From contig CAJUTR010000013.1 in NCBI GenBank assembly GCA_910589665.1, positions 1 through 64,000 on the forward strand: a stretch of 64,000 nucleotides of DNA, written 5' to 3'. This document shows positions 32,850 to 41,839 of the stretch, piece by piece (position 1 is the stretch's first letter; every line of letters starts with the position of its first letter). Below the pieces are notes generated by a model. It saw only the letters and a list, made by a program, of their open reading frames with translations. It made no database searches and was not told where the DNA came from. The position numbers and the translations under genes are program-made. The stretch is from an uncultured Eubacterium sp. Lineage in GTDB: Bacteria; Bacillota; Clostridia; Lachnospirales; Lachnospiraceae.

Positions 32850-34619
32850 TTATAAAATCCCCACTTTCCTAAGGAGGAATTCCGCGTTTGTCGTCTTTGA
32901 AATCCCTTCCTTGATACAATAATCAAAAAACATTTCATCGTCACGGTATTCCTCATAAAAACTATAATTGATGATCCCCTGTTCATCTCCGAGCCGGCAG
33001 ATCTCGAGATCGTGCGTCGTGATCATACCGCACGCGTCCAGGCTGCGCAGCTTTTTGATAACCCCCTCTGCTCCCTGTAACCGGTCAGTGGAATTCGTAC
33101 CGCGAAAGATCTCATCGATCAAAAACAATAAATTGTCTGTTTCCTTCGCCGCATCAATGATCCTGCGTATGCGCAGCAGTTCAGAATAAAACGTGGAAAT
33201 CCCTTCCGTTGTCCGGTCCGCGATCCTCATGGAAGTCAGTATCCGCATCTGCGGGCAGCACATCCACTCAGCACATACATAACTTCCTGCACCCGCCAGT
33301 ACGACATTGATCCCGACTGTCCGCATAAACGTACTCTTGCCCGACATATTCGATCCGGAAATCATAACGATCGCATCCTGCATTTGAAAATCATTACAAA
33401 CCCTCTCCTCATTCCGGAGCAATGGATGACCGATCTTTTGTGCCTCTATCTTTCTTTCACTTCCGGAAACGACAGGCAGGCAGACCGTACTACAGTTCCA
33501 TGCCAGGCCGGCAAAACTCATGAGGCTTTCGGTCTCTCCGAGCAGCGTAAACCACTGCTGAACCTGTTCCCCGTATTCATATTTCCATTGCTGAAAATCA
33601 AATGCGTTTTTAAAACTCCACAAAAACAGTCCATCCAGTACAAATCTTGAAACTGGATGAACCGTATATCTCATATGCGACGAAATGCGTGACAACCGCC
33701 TGATCCCCTCAGATGCCTCCGACAGCCGCGACTGGATCATGCACAACCGCTCCGAATGAAACACCCGGCTTTCCCATTGATGGATGATCTCTGCATACGG
33801 AGCAATTTTCCTCGCACTCGTCCTCGTATAAGCCAAATACTTCTTTATGTGATAATCTCCGAGCATTCCAAGCGCAAGTTGCAAAAGGAGCAGCATACAC
33901 AAAAAAGAAAATGCGGCATTGCTTTTCGTATAACAAAAAAGTGCGATCGAGACGCCGGTCACAGTGCGAAGCAGGTTCACGATATGATCTGCGTACCAGA
34001 ACGGTAAAAATCTGCTTGGATTGTTTAATTCCGCTACAAGCTCCGGAAAACGACGGTCCAACCCGATTTGGGAAAAATAGTACTCTAGGCGGGCCGCCCA
34101 TTCGTAATCAGACTGGAGCTCTTCCACCGCCTCCTGCCGCCTCCGGATCTCCTCGTCCGTAAAAGCCGGATGAAGCAGATCACTGGCAAACTGTTCCCTC
34201 CCGAAATAGGTATGTGTGCGGTTCAGGAACTGGAACAGCGAATGCGATCCCACAATATCCAGATCCACGGCATACCCATGTTCATCGTCCACATACTCTT
34301 CTCCGCTATCGGAAAATCCCGTCCACTCTCCCGCCAGACGCTTTTCATCCATTTTCGCGATCTCACACAATCCTGCCCTTTCCTTCATCTGCCGGAGGAT
34401 ATCCTCATGCCACAAACTGGCAGCCGCAAACAGTATAAAACTGATGCCTGCTGCCAGCCCGCTTAAGACGGAATGGGAAACGAACCAAAACAGGAAGATC
34501 AAAGATACACAGGCAAAAAACAGTACCAGTTTCAGTACTCCCATGATATTTGATTTCCGGTTCCACTCCTCGTATTCCATTTCGTATCGCTCAATCAACT
34601 CTCTATATTTTTGTTCCAT
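32850..34619 (-). CDS. membrane-embedded MutS-family ATPase
   Basis: A 589-residue MutS relative. Two predicted transmembrane helices lie at ~28-48 and ~50-70 and another hydrophobic pair at ~215-255, which classical MutS lacks. The C-terminal ABC-type ATPase is intact: Walker A GSNMSGKST at 422-430, signature-like region STFYSELLRI, Walker B LLFLIDEIFRGTNS at 497-510, and TTHD. The N-terminal mismatch-binding domain of MutS1 is absent. Such membrane MutS paralogs are known in Clostridia and Bacteroidetes but their job is not established. The ATG at 34619 lies 25 bases inside the end of the PocR hybrid kinase gene, so translation is coupled. Confidence 0.83.
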   Translation of the reverse strand: MEQKYRELIERYEMEYEEWNRKSNIMGVLKLVLFFACVSLIFLFWFVSHSVLSGLAAGISFILFAAASLWHEDILRQMKERAGLCEIAKMDEKRLAGEWTGFSDSGEEYVDDEHGYAVDLDIVGSHSLFQFLNRTHTYFGREQFASDLLHPAFTDEEIRRRQEAVEELQSDYEWAARLEYYFSQIGLDRRFPELVAELNNPSRFLPFWYADHIVNLLRTVTGVSIALFCYTKSNAAFSFLCMLLLLQLALGMLGDYHIKKYLAYTRTSARKIAPYAEIIHQWESRVFHSERLCMIQSRLSEASEGIRRLSRISSHMRYTVHPVSRFVLDGLFLWSFKNAFDFQQWKYEYGEQVQQWFTLLGETESLMSFAGLAWNCSTVCLPVVSGSERKIEAQKIGHPLLRNEERVCNDFQMQDAIVMISGSNMSGKSTFMRTVGINVVLAGAGSYVCAEWMCCPQMRILTSMRIADRTTEGISTFYSELLRIRRIIDAAKETDNLLFLIDEIFRGTNSTDRLQGAEGVIKKLRSLDACGMITTHDLEICRLGDEQGIINYSFYEEYRDDEMFFDYCIKEGISKTTNAEFLLRKVGIL

Positions 34620-37291
34620 TTACTCTCCCATTCACTTAATATTGCTTCACAGCTATCGACATCCACCTCGTTGACCGCTTCCTTCAGCCGGTCAAACAGT
34701 TCCTTCTGCCAGCCGTCATACCCGTATCCTCCCATTTCCTCTATGACATCTTCCATCAGATCCATATCTAGATCTTCTGCGGCCGCTTTCATATCCTCCA
34801 GACACTCCCGCAGCACATCGTCTGGTATGCCGGACTTCTCTTCCCCACCCTCTTCCTCTTCACAGCAGTATGGCTGGAGTAATTCCATATATCCCTTATA
34901 CTGCTCGAGCATTTCATCGGTCTTTTCATGTATCAGTTCGGCGTTTCTAGCATTTCCCGCCATCTCCAACGCCGCCGCTTTCTCCGATAATGAAATAGCG
35001 CCGATCTGTTTCGAAGCGCTCTTAAGCGCATGGACCTCAATCGTATAACCCGTCCAGTCTTCATCCATTTCCAGTGATTTTATAAATTCTACTTTTTTTT
35101 CTATCACGCGGTAATATTCTTTCACTACCGCCCAAAAAAGCTTCTCATTGCCGAGAATCTGAAGCGCATAAGCGACATCAAGATCTCCGATGACGATCTC
35201 CTTATTTTCTGCCGGAGGATCGGACATATTCTGTGTTCCGTGAACCCGTTCGATCTTCTCCGGCGGAAGCCATTGCTTTACTTTCGCGATAAGAAGGCGG
35301 AGTTCGATCGGTTTTGCGACAAAGTCATTCATTCCCTCACGGCAGAACATCTCCCGCGTACCGTCAACGGCATTTGCCGTCAGGGCAATGATCGGAACAT
35401 CATCGTACTCCTTATGAAACCGCCGTATGATGTGCGTCGTCTCCACGCCGTCAACTTCCGGCATCATATGATCCATAAATACGATATCGTAATGATGGAC
35501 GGAAATCTTCTCGATGGCTTCTTTTCCGCTTAAAGCCGTGTCAATCTTCATTTTCAGCGGCTCCAGGAGCCCTTCCGCCACAGTCAGGTTCACGGCATTG
35601 TCATCCACGATCAGGATTTCGGCCTCGGGCGCGATAAATTCAAAATCCTGTTCGCTCGAATCGTCGTCTAAATGCAGCTCCTGCTGATTGAAGATCATCG
35701 AAAGATTTAGTACAAATACCGGCTTCTTCACTACTAGCAGATTCGGTATATCATACTGGATATTGCTCTTGAAATCAATGAGGAGGATGGCGGTAATATC
35801 CGGATTATTTCTTATAAACTCCTCCATTGGGAGTGTAAACATCGACTGCTCAAAAAAACAGAACAGCCGCTTATCCTTTGGCAGCGTAAACAATTCAACG
35901 CCTGAGTGCATGGCTTTGTACTCCACGCCAAGCGCCCTGACATCGTCCCCTAAATGACTGGCCACATACGGATTGGAAATGAGTCCCGCCGCCAGGATCG
36001 AATCGCTTTCTTTTACATGGATACTCGGCGTCGGGTCACAAATCTTCTGCGGAAGACGGAACGAAAACCTGCTTCCTTTTTCGTATTCGCTCTCGACCCA
36101 GATCTCACCATCCATCAGCGCAAGAAGCTGTTTGGAAATCGCCAGTCCGAGACCTGTCCCTTCGATATTCCGGTTTCGCTTACTATCCACCTGGGAAAAA
36201 GACTGAAACAGCTTGCCAAGATCCTGCTGCTTAATTCCAATCCCAGTATCCTCAACGGAAATAAGAAGTTCAACGACCTCATCCACGAGAGGCTTCGCTT
36301 CCATCTTCAGCACGATCTGGCCAGAACTTGTAAATTTTGCCGCATTGTTGGCGAGATTTAGAATGATCTGTTTGATGCGGATGCTGTCCCCCACTAATTT
36401 ATAAGGCAGCTCCGGTGAAATATCCAAGATCAGTTCTACCTCTTTTCCATCCAGCCTTGTCATGATGATATTCGACACGTCATGAACGACCGAGATCGGT
36501 TCGTATTCATCCGGGAATATATCCATCTTTCCCGATTCTATTTTGGAGAAATCCAAAATGTCATTGATGATCGCAAGCAGGGATTTACCTGCCACTTTGA
36601 TCTGGTTAATGTAGTCCCTGGCATTTGCTGGAAGATCCTCCCGCAGCGCCATCTCAGCCATCCCGATCACCGCATTCATCGGCGTCCGGATCTCATGGCT
36701 CATATTCGCCAGAAAATCCGATTTCATATTCACAGACTGGCCCAACTCCAAATTTGCCTGAAAGAGCAGATGCCGGCTATATGTAATATCCGATAGTATG
36801 TCTGCAAGCGCATAGAGAAAATCAGCAGCACTTTCGATCTTTGCACGCGTTACCACTTTGATCTTTTTTAAAGCATTGATATATTCGTCGGGATCGATCT
36901 CTAGTTCCACGGCATATTGTCTCATCTTTTCCCAGTCCGGTTCTTCAATCAAAACCTGTCCACCGATAAAAGATCCAATCAATTCGTCGTTCACGACGAT
37001 TGGCGCCGCAAAATCGATCAAGCCGGCATGACATGTATAAGCGATGGATTTTCCCTCCCGCAATGCCATTTCCGCTCCCTGCTTATTGCATTGTTCACAC
37101 CGCAGACAACCAGCCGACGAAAATTTCACATACCGCGTACAAAACTCAGAAAGAGTTGACCCCTCGATCACAGCAACTCCGTTTGCATCCGTCGTTATGG
37201 CCGCAATACCTGTCATTTTTGAAAACGCTTCCTGTATCCGCTGCAATGTCTTTGTCTCTATTAAATCCGTTAAACACAACTCGTATTCCAT
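34595..37291 (-). CDS. PocR-domain hybrid histidine kinase with receiver and Hpt
   Basis: An 898-residue cytoplasmic hybrid kinase. A PocR ligand-binding domain occupies about 1-165 (CTRYVKFSSAGCLRCEQCNKQ, a cysteine-rich motif, then CHAGLIDFAAPI). HisKA carries the phospho-His in NMSHEIRTPMNAVIG. The HATPase has DTGIG and GTGLGLAIS. An intervening degenerate receiver-like region precedes a full receiver (ILIVDDNAVN, phospho-Asp in MDHMMPEVDG). The C-terminal Hpt has IEVHALKSASKQIGA. No transmembrane helix is seen. Two starts are possible (37303, 37291); the second has GGGGATTGAT ahead of it. The neighbouring receiver protein (37337-38389) is a candidate phospho-partner. Confidence 0.9.
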   Translation of the reverse strand: MEYELCLTDLIETKTLQRIQEAFSKMTGIAAITTDANGVAVIEGSTLSEFCTRYVKFSSAGCLRCEQCNKQGAEMALREGKSIAYTCHAGLIDFAAPIVVNDELIGSFIGGQVLIEEPDWEKMRQYAVELEIDPDEYINALKKIKVVTRAKIESAADFLYALADILSDITYSRHLLFQANLELGQSVNMKSDFLANMSHEIRTPMNAVIGMAEMALREDLPANARDYINQIKVAGKSLLAIINDILDFSKIESGKMDIFPDEYEPISVVHDVSNIIMTRLDGKEVELILDISPELPYKLVGDSIRIKQIILNLANNAAKFTSSGQIVLKMEAKPLVDEVVELLISVEDTGIGIKQQDLGKLFQSFSQVDSKRNRNIEGTGLGLAISKQLLALMDGEIWVESEYEKGSRFSFRLPQKICDPTPSIHVKESDSILAAGLISNPYVASHLGDDVRALGVEYKAMHSGVELFTLPKDKRLFCFFEQSMFTLPMEEFIRNNPDITAILLIDFKSNIQYDIPNLLVVKKPVFVLNLSMIFNQQELHLDDDSSEQDFEFIAPEAEILIVDDNAVNLTVAEGLLEPLKMKIDTALSGKEAIEKISVHHYDIVFMDHMMPEVDGVETTHIIRRFHKEYDDVPIIALTANAVDGTREMFCREGMNDFVAKPIELRLLIAKVKQWLPPEKIERVHGTQNMSDPPAENKEIVIGDLDVAYALQILGNEKLFWAVVKEYYRVIEKKVEFIKSLEMDEDWTGYTIEVHALKSASKQIGAISLSEKAAALEMAGNARNAELIHEKTDEMLEQYKGYMELLQPYCCEEEEGGEEKSGIPDDVLRECLEDMKAAAEDLDMDLMEDVIEEMGGYGYDGWQKELFDRLKEAVNEVDVDSCEAILSEWESKWNKNIES

Positions 37292-37336
37292 ATCAATCCC
37301 CATTCCTGCACTATCTTTGCCGCGGCCATATGTACA

Positions 37337-38389
37337 CTAATCAATATACTGTTTGATCGTACTGATCAGCTTTTCATGATCGATCGGCTTAAGCAAGTAG
37401 CCGTCCGGCTGCAGCATCAACGCCTTTTGGATCTTTTTCCGGTCAGAGATACCTGTGAGAAAAACAACCGGCACATCCATCGTTTTATCGTTGGCGCGGA
37501 GTTTTTTCAGAACAGCAGGGCCGTCTTCATCTGGCATTTCATAATCTAACAGAATCAGATCCACCTGTCTCCGCTGCAGAAAACGAAGTGCCACCTGTCC
37601 GCTCGTCGCGGTTGCCAGATCATATTCCTCGTGCAGATGCTCCTTTATCACCTTTAACATCAATGGATTGTCATCAATCACTAAAATCCGTCCTCGTCCC
37701 ACCGTCCGGCGTTTGCGCTTACGCCGCGGCACCGGGGGCGTTTTCTTTGCCGTTTCTTTGTCTGGTTTTCCCGCGTCGGCGGCAGGTTTTTTCGCCGGCG
37801 GCGCCGGTGTCTTGACCGATTGTGTCACAGGGGGCACATGCGGAGCAACTGGTACCGGCTGCGGCTGTGGCGGCATCGGCTGCATATATGGCATCTGGCC
37901 GGCAGGTACCGGCTGTATGTAAGGCATCTGCTCCGGCTGCATGACCGGTATCTGGCCTGGCTGTTCCGGCTCGGCTGGCTGTACCGGCGGTTCTTCTGGC
38001 TTATTCAGCCCCTCCTTTTCCCTCCATTCTTCCAGAAATGTGGAAAGCTTCTTCTGGATGGCATCGGTCTCGGAAAGATCCTGTATCATAAAATCAGTTA
38101 TATTTGCCGCGATCCTCTCAAACTCCGCACAGTCCTCCTCTGAACCTACAACTACGAATGGAAGTTTATGTTTGGATAGCAAATGCTTAATGGGTACGAT
38201 CTTACTGTAATCCTCTTTTGTCTCGTGATAAATGCAATACACAAAAATATCCGGCGAAAAATACTTGATATGCCTTGCGACATCGCCATATCGGTTTGAA
38301 GTGGTCATCGTCTCGATCTGGTGCATATGCTTAAAGAACGCATCCATCATTTCGCTATTACTACCCGTTATCAAAGCCTTATATTCCAT
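37337..38389 (-). CDS. proline-rich two-domain receiver protein
   Basis: A 350-residue protein without DNA-binding or enzymatic output domain. The N-terminal ~130 residues (MEYKALITGSNSEMMD...) look like a degenerate receiver lacking the phospho-Asp. A ~100-residue linker rich in Pro, Gln and Met follows (repeats such as QPVPAGQMPYMQP), then a Lys/Arg-rich segment (PRRKRKRRTVGRG). The C-terminal ~120 residues are a complete receiver (ILVIDDNPLM, LLDYEMPDEDG, FLTGISD, LLKPID). It sits 45 bases upstream of the PocR hybrid kinase gene and has a good promoter (38421-38449). A phosphorelay with that kinase is inferred. Confidence 0.85.
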   Translation of the reverse strand: MEYKALITGSNSEMMDAFFKHMHQIETMTTSNRYGDVARHIKYFSPDIFVYCIYHETKEDYSKIVPIKHLLSKHKLPFVVVGSEEDCAEFERIAANITDFMIQDLSETDAIQKKLSTFLEEWREKEGLNKPEEPPVQPAEPEQPGQIPVMQPEQMPYIQPVPAGQMPYMQPMPPQPQPVPVAPHVPPVTQSVKTPAPPAKKPAADAGKPDKETAKKTPPVPRRKRKRRTVGRGRILVIDDNPLMLKVIKEHLHEEYDLATATSGQVALRFLQRRQVDLILLDYEMPDEDGPAVLKKLRANDKTMDVPVVFLTGISDRKKIQKALMLQPDGYLLKPIDHEKLISTIKQYID

Positions 38390-38420
38390 TATTATCACTT
38401 CCCTTATCTCATTTGTTAAA

Positions 38421-38449
38421 ATTATAACATATAAAAATGTCGTGGTCAA
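38421..38449 (-). promoter_or_regulatory. promoter of the receiver/hybrid kinase/MutS unit
   Basis: TTGACC and TATAAT on the minus strand with 17-base spacing, 32 bases before the start codon. Divergent from the helicase promoter. Confidence 0.8.
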
Positions 38450-38484
38450 AAGGTATTTTGCCGCCGGATCGGACAGAAAAGCAC

Positions 38485-38513
38485 TTCATTTTTGCCTTTA
38501 CTTTTGCTATAAT
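38485..38513 (+). promoter_or_regulatory. putative promoter of the helicase gene
   Basis: TTCATT and a perfect TATAAT with 17-base spacing on the plus strand, about 50 bases before the helicase start. Confidence 0.55.
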
Positions 38514-38564
38514 GATTTTTGTGATACAAGATCACGGCACTGCTTCAAAGCAGATGGGGGGAAC

Positions 38565-40970
38565 ATGATGAAGATTTCCGTGCGCAATCTCGTAGAGTTC
38601 ATATTCCGGGAAGGAGATATAAACGCGGCCGGCCTCGGTGCGAAAAACACGGAGGCAATGGCACTGGGAAATAGAATACACCGAAAAATACAAAAACAGA
38701 TGGGCATCGGCTACGAAGCCGAAGTGCCCTTATTTACGTGCGTCTCCCTGAAAAGCGGGGATACGGGTGAACCATTTGAGTTAAAAATAGAGGGACGCGC
38801 CGACGGTATTTTCCGGGACGGCTCCGAGATCATGGTAGACGAGATCAAGGGGGTATTTCTCGATATCCACCAGTTAAAAGAACCCCTCCTCGTACATAAG
38901 GCACAGGCGATGTGCTATGCCTATATGATCTGCGAGAACGAAAATCCCGCCTTTCTCTCCGTCCAGGTCACTTACTGTCATCTGGAAACCGAAGAAACGA
39001 GGCGATTCAAAGAAACCTATACCAACCTGGAAATCACACAGTGGTTTGAAGATCTCATCGGACGCTATGAACCCTGGGCAGTCTATGAATACGACTGGAA
39101 ACGCCGCCGGAATGATTCCATCCAAAACCTCGTATTCCCCTTCCCATACCGGGAAGGGCAGCGCGATCTTGCCGCCTGTGTCTATAAAACGATCGAGCAC
39201 AAAAAGAAGATATTCATTCAGGCGCCGACCGGGGTGGGAAAAACGATCTCCACCGTTTTCCCAAGCGTTAAGGCGATGGGGGAAGGACTTGCCGACCGCC
39301 TGTTTTACCTGACTGCCAAAACGATCACTCGGACCGTGGCCCAGGAGTGTTTCCAATTATTAGCCGAACAGGATCTCTCGTTCAAATTCTTAACGATCAC
39401 GGCAAAAGAGAAGCTGTGCTTCCTCGAGGGAAAACCGAACTGCACCCCGTTATCCTGTCCTTTTGCCAAGGGACATTATGACCGGGTCAATGCGTGCGTT
39501 TATGATATGCTGACGAATGAGACCAGCCTCAACCGGGATACCATTCTCGCATACGCAAATAAACACCAGGTCTGTCCGTTTGAAATGTGCCTGGACGCCG
39601 CGCTTTTTGCCGATGGCATCATATGTGATTACAATTACGCGTTTGATCCCAACGTCTATCTGCGCCGTTTTTTTTCAGAAGGAAACAAAGATTCCTTTCT
39701 CTTTCTGATCGACGAAGCACACAATCTCGTAGAGCGCGCCCGTGAAATGTACAGCGCCGTTTTAGTAAAAGAAGATTTCCTGCGCGTCAAGCGCATCCTG
39801 CTGGCGGAATCCAAACATTCCCATCCGCCGGAAGTTCAATATATTCTAAAAGTGTTTGCCGCCTCTCTTGACAAATGCAATAAGACAATGCTCGAATGGA
39901 AGCATGACTGCGATGAATTTGAACTGCTTACGGATATTTCCGCATTCAGCTTCCAGCTCATGCGTGTCAGAAATAACTTTGAACTGCTGGCAAAGGAAGT
40001 CAGGGATCTGCCGGAACGCGAAACGATACTGAATTTCTTTTTTGACCTCCGCCACTTTCAGAACATGTATGATACGATGGATGACCGCTACCGGATCGTG
40101 ACCGATTACGATGCCGACCGTAATTTCCGCATCAAGCTCCAGTGTATGGACCCCTCGGCGCGCCTGGCCGACGCGTTTGCGTATGCAAGGGGAACCGCCC
40201 TATTTTCCGCCACACTGCTGCCCGTCCGCTACTACCGGGAACAGCTGTCAGCCGACGATGACGATTATGCCGTTTACGCCAGATCCGCGTTCCAAACGAG
40301 CCAGCGCAAAGTAATCATTGCTAATGACGTCACGAGCAGGTACAAGAGGAGAAATGAACACGAGTACCGGAAGATCGCCTCATACATCGAGGATTTCATC
40401 GCAGCCAAACAGGGAAACTACATGGTATTTTTTCCCTCTTACGCCTTTCTTGACAACGTGTACCGCTTCATGAACGTACCGGAGCAGACGGAAATCCTCC
40501 TGCAGCACAATACGATGAGGGAATCCGAAAAAGAACAATTTCTGGCTGCGTTTGATCAGACAGACGCGCGCACTCTCGTAGGCTTCTGTGTTATGGGAGG
40601 CATTTTTGGCGAGGGCATCGATCTGAAAGAGGACCGTCTGATCGGGACAGCCATCGTCGGTACCGGACTGCCCCAGGTATGCCACGAGCGCGAATTATTC
40701 CGGCAGTATTACGACGCCATAAATGGCAGGGGGTTTTCCTACGCCTATCTCTATCCCGGCATGAATAAAGTGTTTCAGGCGGGCGGACGCGTCATCCGCA
40801 CGGTTCACGACCGAGGCGTGATCCTGCTCCTGGACGAGCGTTTCACCGAGCGGAATTACCTCGAGCTCTTTCCCAGGGAGTGGATTCCCTACGACATCAC
40901 AAATAAAAAAGGAATGAAAGAAATCCTCCATTCCTTTTGGGATGATACAAACAAACCACCCTTATCGTAA
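38565..40970 (+). CDS. PD-(D/E)XK nuclease fused to Rad3/XPD-type Fe-S helicase
   Basis: An 801-residue DNA helicase/nuclease. Residues ~1-170 form a RecB/Cas4-like PD-(D/E)XK nuclease: Asp80 in GRADGIF, Glu93-x-Lys95 in VDEIK, and Gln114 in HKAQAMCYAYM. The helicase core follows: Walker A APTGVGKT (~220-227), an Fe-S domain with cysteines around 285-342 (KLCFLEGKPNC, SCPFAKG, CPFEMC), DEAH at ~383-386, and C-terminal motifs GRVIRT. This is the DinG/Rad3 family. Translation starts at ATG 38565 (or 38568) after GGGGGGAAC; the longer open frame upstream is promoter DNA. It overlaps cvfB tail to tail by 9 bases. Confidence 0.9.
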   Translation: MMKISVRNLVEFIFREGDINAAGLGAKNTEAMALGNRIHRKIQKQMGIGYEAEVPLFTCVSLKSGDTGEPFELKIEGRADGIFRDGSEIMVDEIKGVFLDIHQLKEPLLVHKAQAMCYAYMICENENPAFLSVQVTYCHLETEETRRFKETYTNLEITQWFEDLIGRYEPWAVYEYDWKRRRNDSIQNLVFPFPYREGQRDLAACVYKTIEHKKKIFIQAPTGVGKTISTVFPSVKAMGEGLADRLFYLTAKTITRTVAQECFQLLAEQDLSFKFLTITAKEKLCFLEGKPNCTPLSCPFAKGHYDRVNACVYDMLTNETSLNRDTILAYANKHQVCPFEMCLDAALFADGIICDYNYAFDPNVYLRRFFSEGNKDSFLFLIDEAHNLVERAREMYSAVLVKEDFLRVKRILLAESKHSHPPEVQYILKVFAASLDKCNKTMLEWKHDCDEFELLTDISAFSFQLMRVRNNFELLAKEVRDLPERETILNFFFDLRHFQNMYDTMDDRYRIVTDYDADRNFRIKLQCMDPSARLADAFAYARGTALFSATLLPVRYYREQLSADDDDYAVYARSAFQTSQRKVIIANDVTSRYKRRNEHEYRKIASYIEDFIAAKQGNYMVFFPSYAFLDNVYRFMNVPEQTEILLQHNTMRESEKEQFLAAFDQTDARTLVGFCVMGGIFGEGIDLKEDRLIGTAIVGTGLPQVCHERELFRQYYDAINGRGFSYAYLYPGMNKVFQAGGRVIRTVHDRGVILLLDERFTERNYLELFPREWIPYDITNKKGMKEILHSFWDDTNKPPLS

Positions 40971-41807
40971 CCGGATCCCATCCGGCAGTATATCGATCTT
41001 TTTCTCCTTCATCAGCCGTCCGATCGCCCGCTTAAAGGCATTTTTACTCATCTTAAATTCACGTTTTAAGATCTCCGGCGACGTCTTATCATGAAACGGA
41101 AGAAAACCGCCGTCTGCGGTCAGACGCTTCAGGATTGCCTCTGCGTCCATCCCCATCTGCACGGGGACGTGTTCCTGCAGGCTCAGCGTTAGCTTGCCGT
41201 CCTCCCTCACTTCCTTGATCCTCGCGTGAACGACGTCACCAACGTGCAGTTCCCGGTTCATCTCGTTGTGGGGGATCAGAGCCGAATACGTATCATCCAC
41301 CGCCACAAATGCGCCGTAAGAGTCAAGGATCTCATACACCATACCATCGACATGGGCGCCGGCCGTAAAGTCCCCGCCCACTTTCAGATATTCGTAGATG
41401 TGCATCGTCGCACACAGTCGCCCGGATTTATCAATATACAGAGCCGCGAGTACTTCCTCTCCCTTTTTTACCCGGTGCGTCTGTTCTTTAAACGGAAGAA
41501 ACAGGTCTTTTGCCAGCCCCCAATCCAAAAACGCCCCGATGTTCGTCACATCTGTCACGGAAAGCCTGGCAAATTCACCGAGCCGTACACGGGGAACAGT
41601 CGTCGTGGCGATCAGACGGTCTTCGGAGTCCTTATACAAAAAGACTGTCAGGATATCACCCTTCTCGATCTCCTCCGGCACCTGATTATTCGGCAGCAGC
41701 ACATGCAGTTCCGGAAACTCATAGGAACCGAGGTACACCCCGTTTTTCGTCTGCTTTGTCACATAGAGCCGCTGCACGCGCCCTAATACTTTTTCTTCAA
41801 ATTCCAT
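40962..41807 (-). CDS. cvfB: CvfB-family S1 RNA-binding protein
   Basis: A 281-residue protein of the CvfB/YitL family. Tandem S1-type OB folds are seen (GEFARLSVTDVTNIGAFLDWGLAKDLFLP; VDGMVYEILDSYGAFVAVDDTYSALIP), and a winged-helix domain lies at the C-terminus (KMSKNAFKRAIGRLMKEKKIDIL). In Staphylococcus, CvfB binds RNA and affects virulence-factor expression; here a general RNA-binding regulatory role is assumed. ATG 41807 follows GGAGAAAATGA. The thioesterase gene lies 32 bases upstream. Confidence 0.9.
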   Translation of the reverse strand: MEFEEKVLGRVQRLYVTKQTKNGVYLGSYEFPELHVLLPNNQVPEEIEKGDILTVFLYKDSEDRLIATTTVPRVRLGEFARLSVTDVTNIGAFLDWGLAKDLFLPFKEQTHRVKKGEEVLAALYIDKSGRLCATMHIYEYLKVGGDFTAGAHVDGMVYEILDSYGAFVAVDDTYSALIPHNEMNRELHVGDVVHARIKEVREDGKLTLSLQEHVPVQMGMDAEAILKRLTADGGFLPFHDKTSPEILKREFKMSKNAFKRAIGRLMKEKKIDILPDGIRLR

Positions 41808-41839
41808 TCATTTTCTCCATTCTGTTTGTCCGCTATTCG

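Noticed and set aside
37700..38010. Tandem DNA repeat or CRISPR-like array
   Set aside because: The repetitive look comes from Pro/Gln/Met-rich codons in the receiver protein linker; no spaced identical repeats.
38232..38564. Upstream extension of the helicase reading frame
   Set aside because: Covers the divergent promoters and part of the receiver gene in antisense. GGGGGG before ATG 38565 gives the start.
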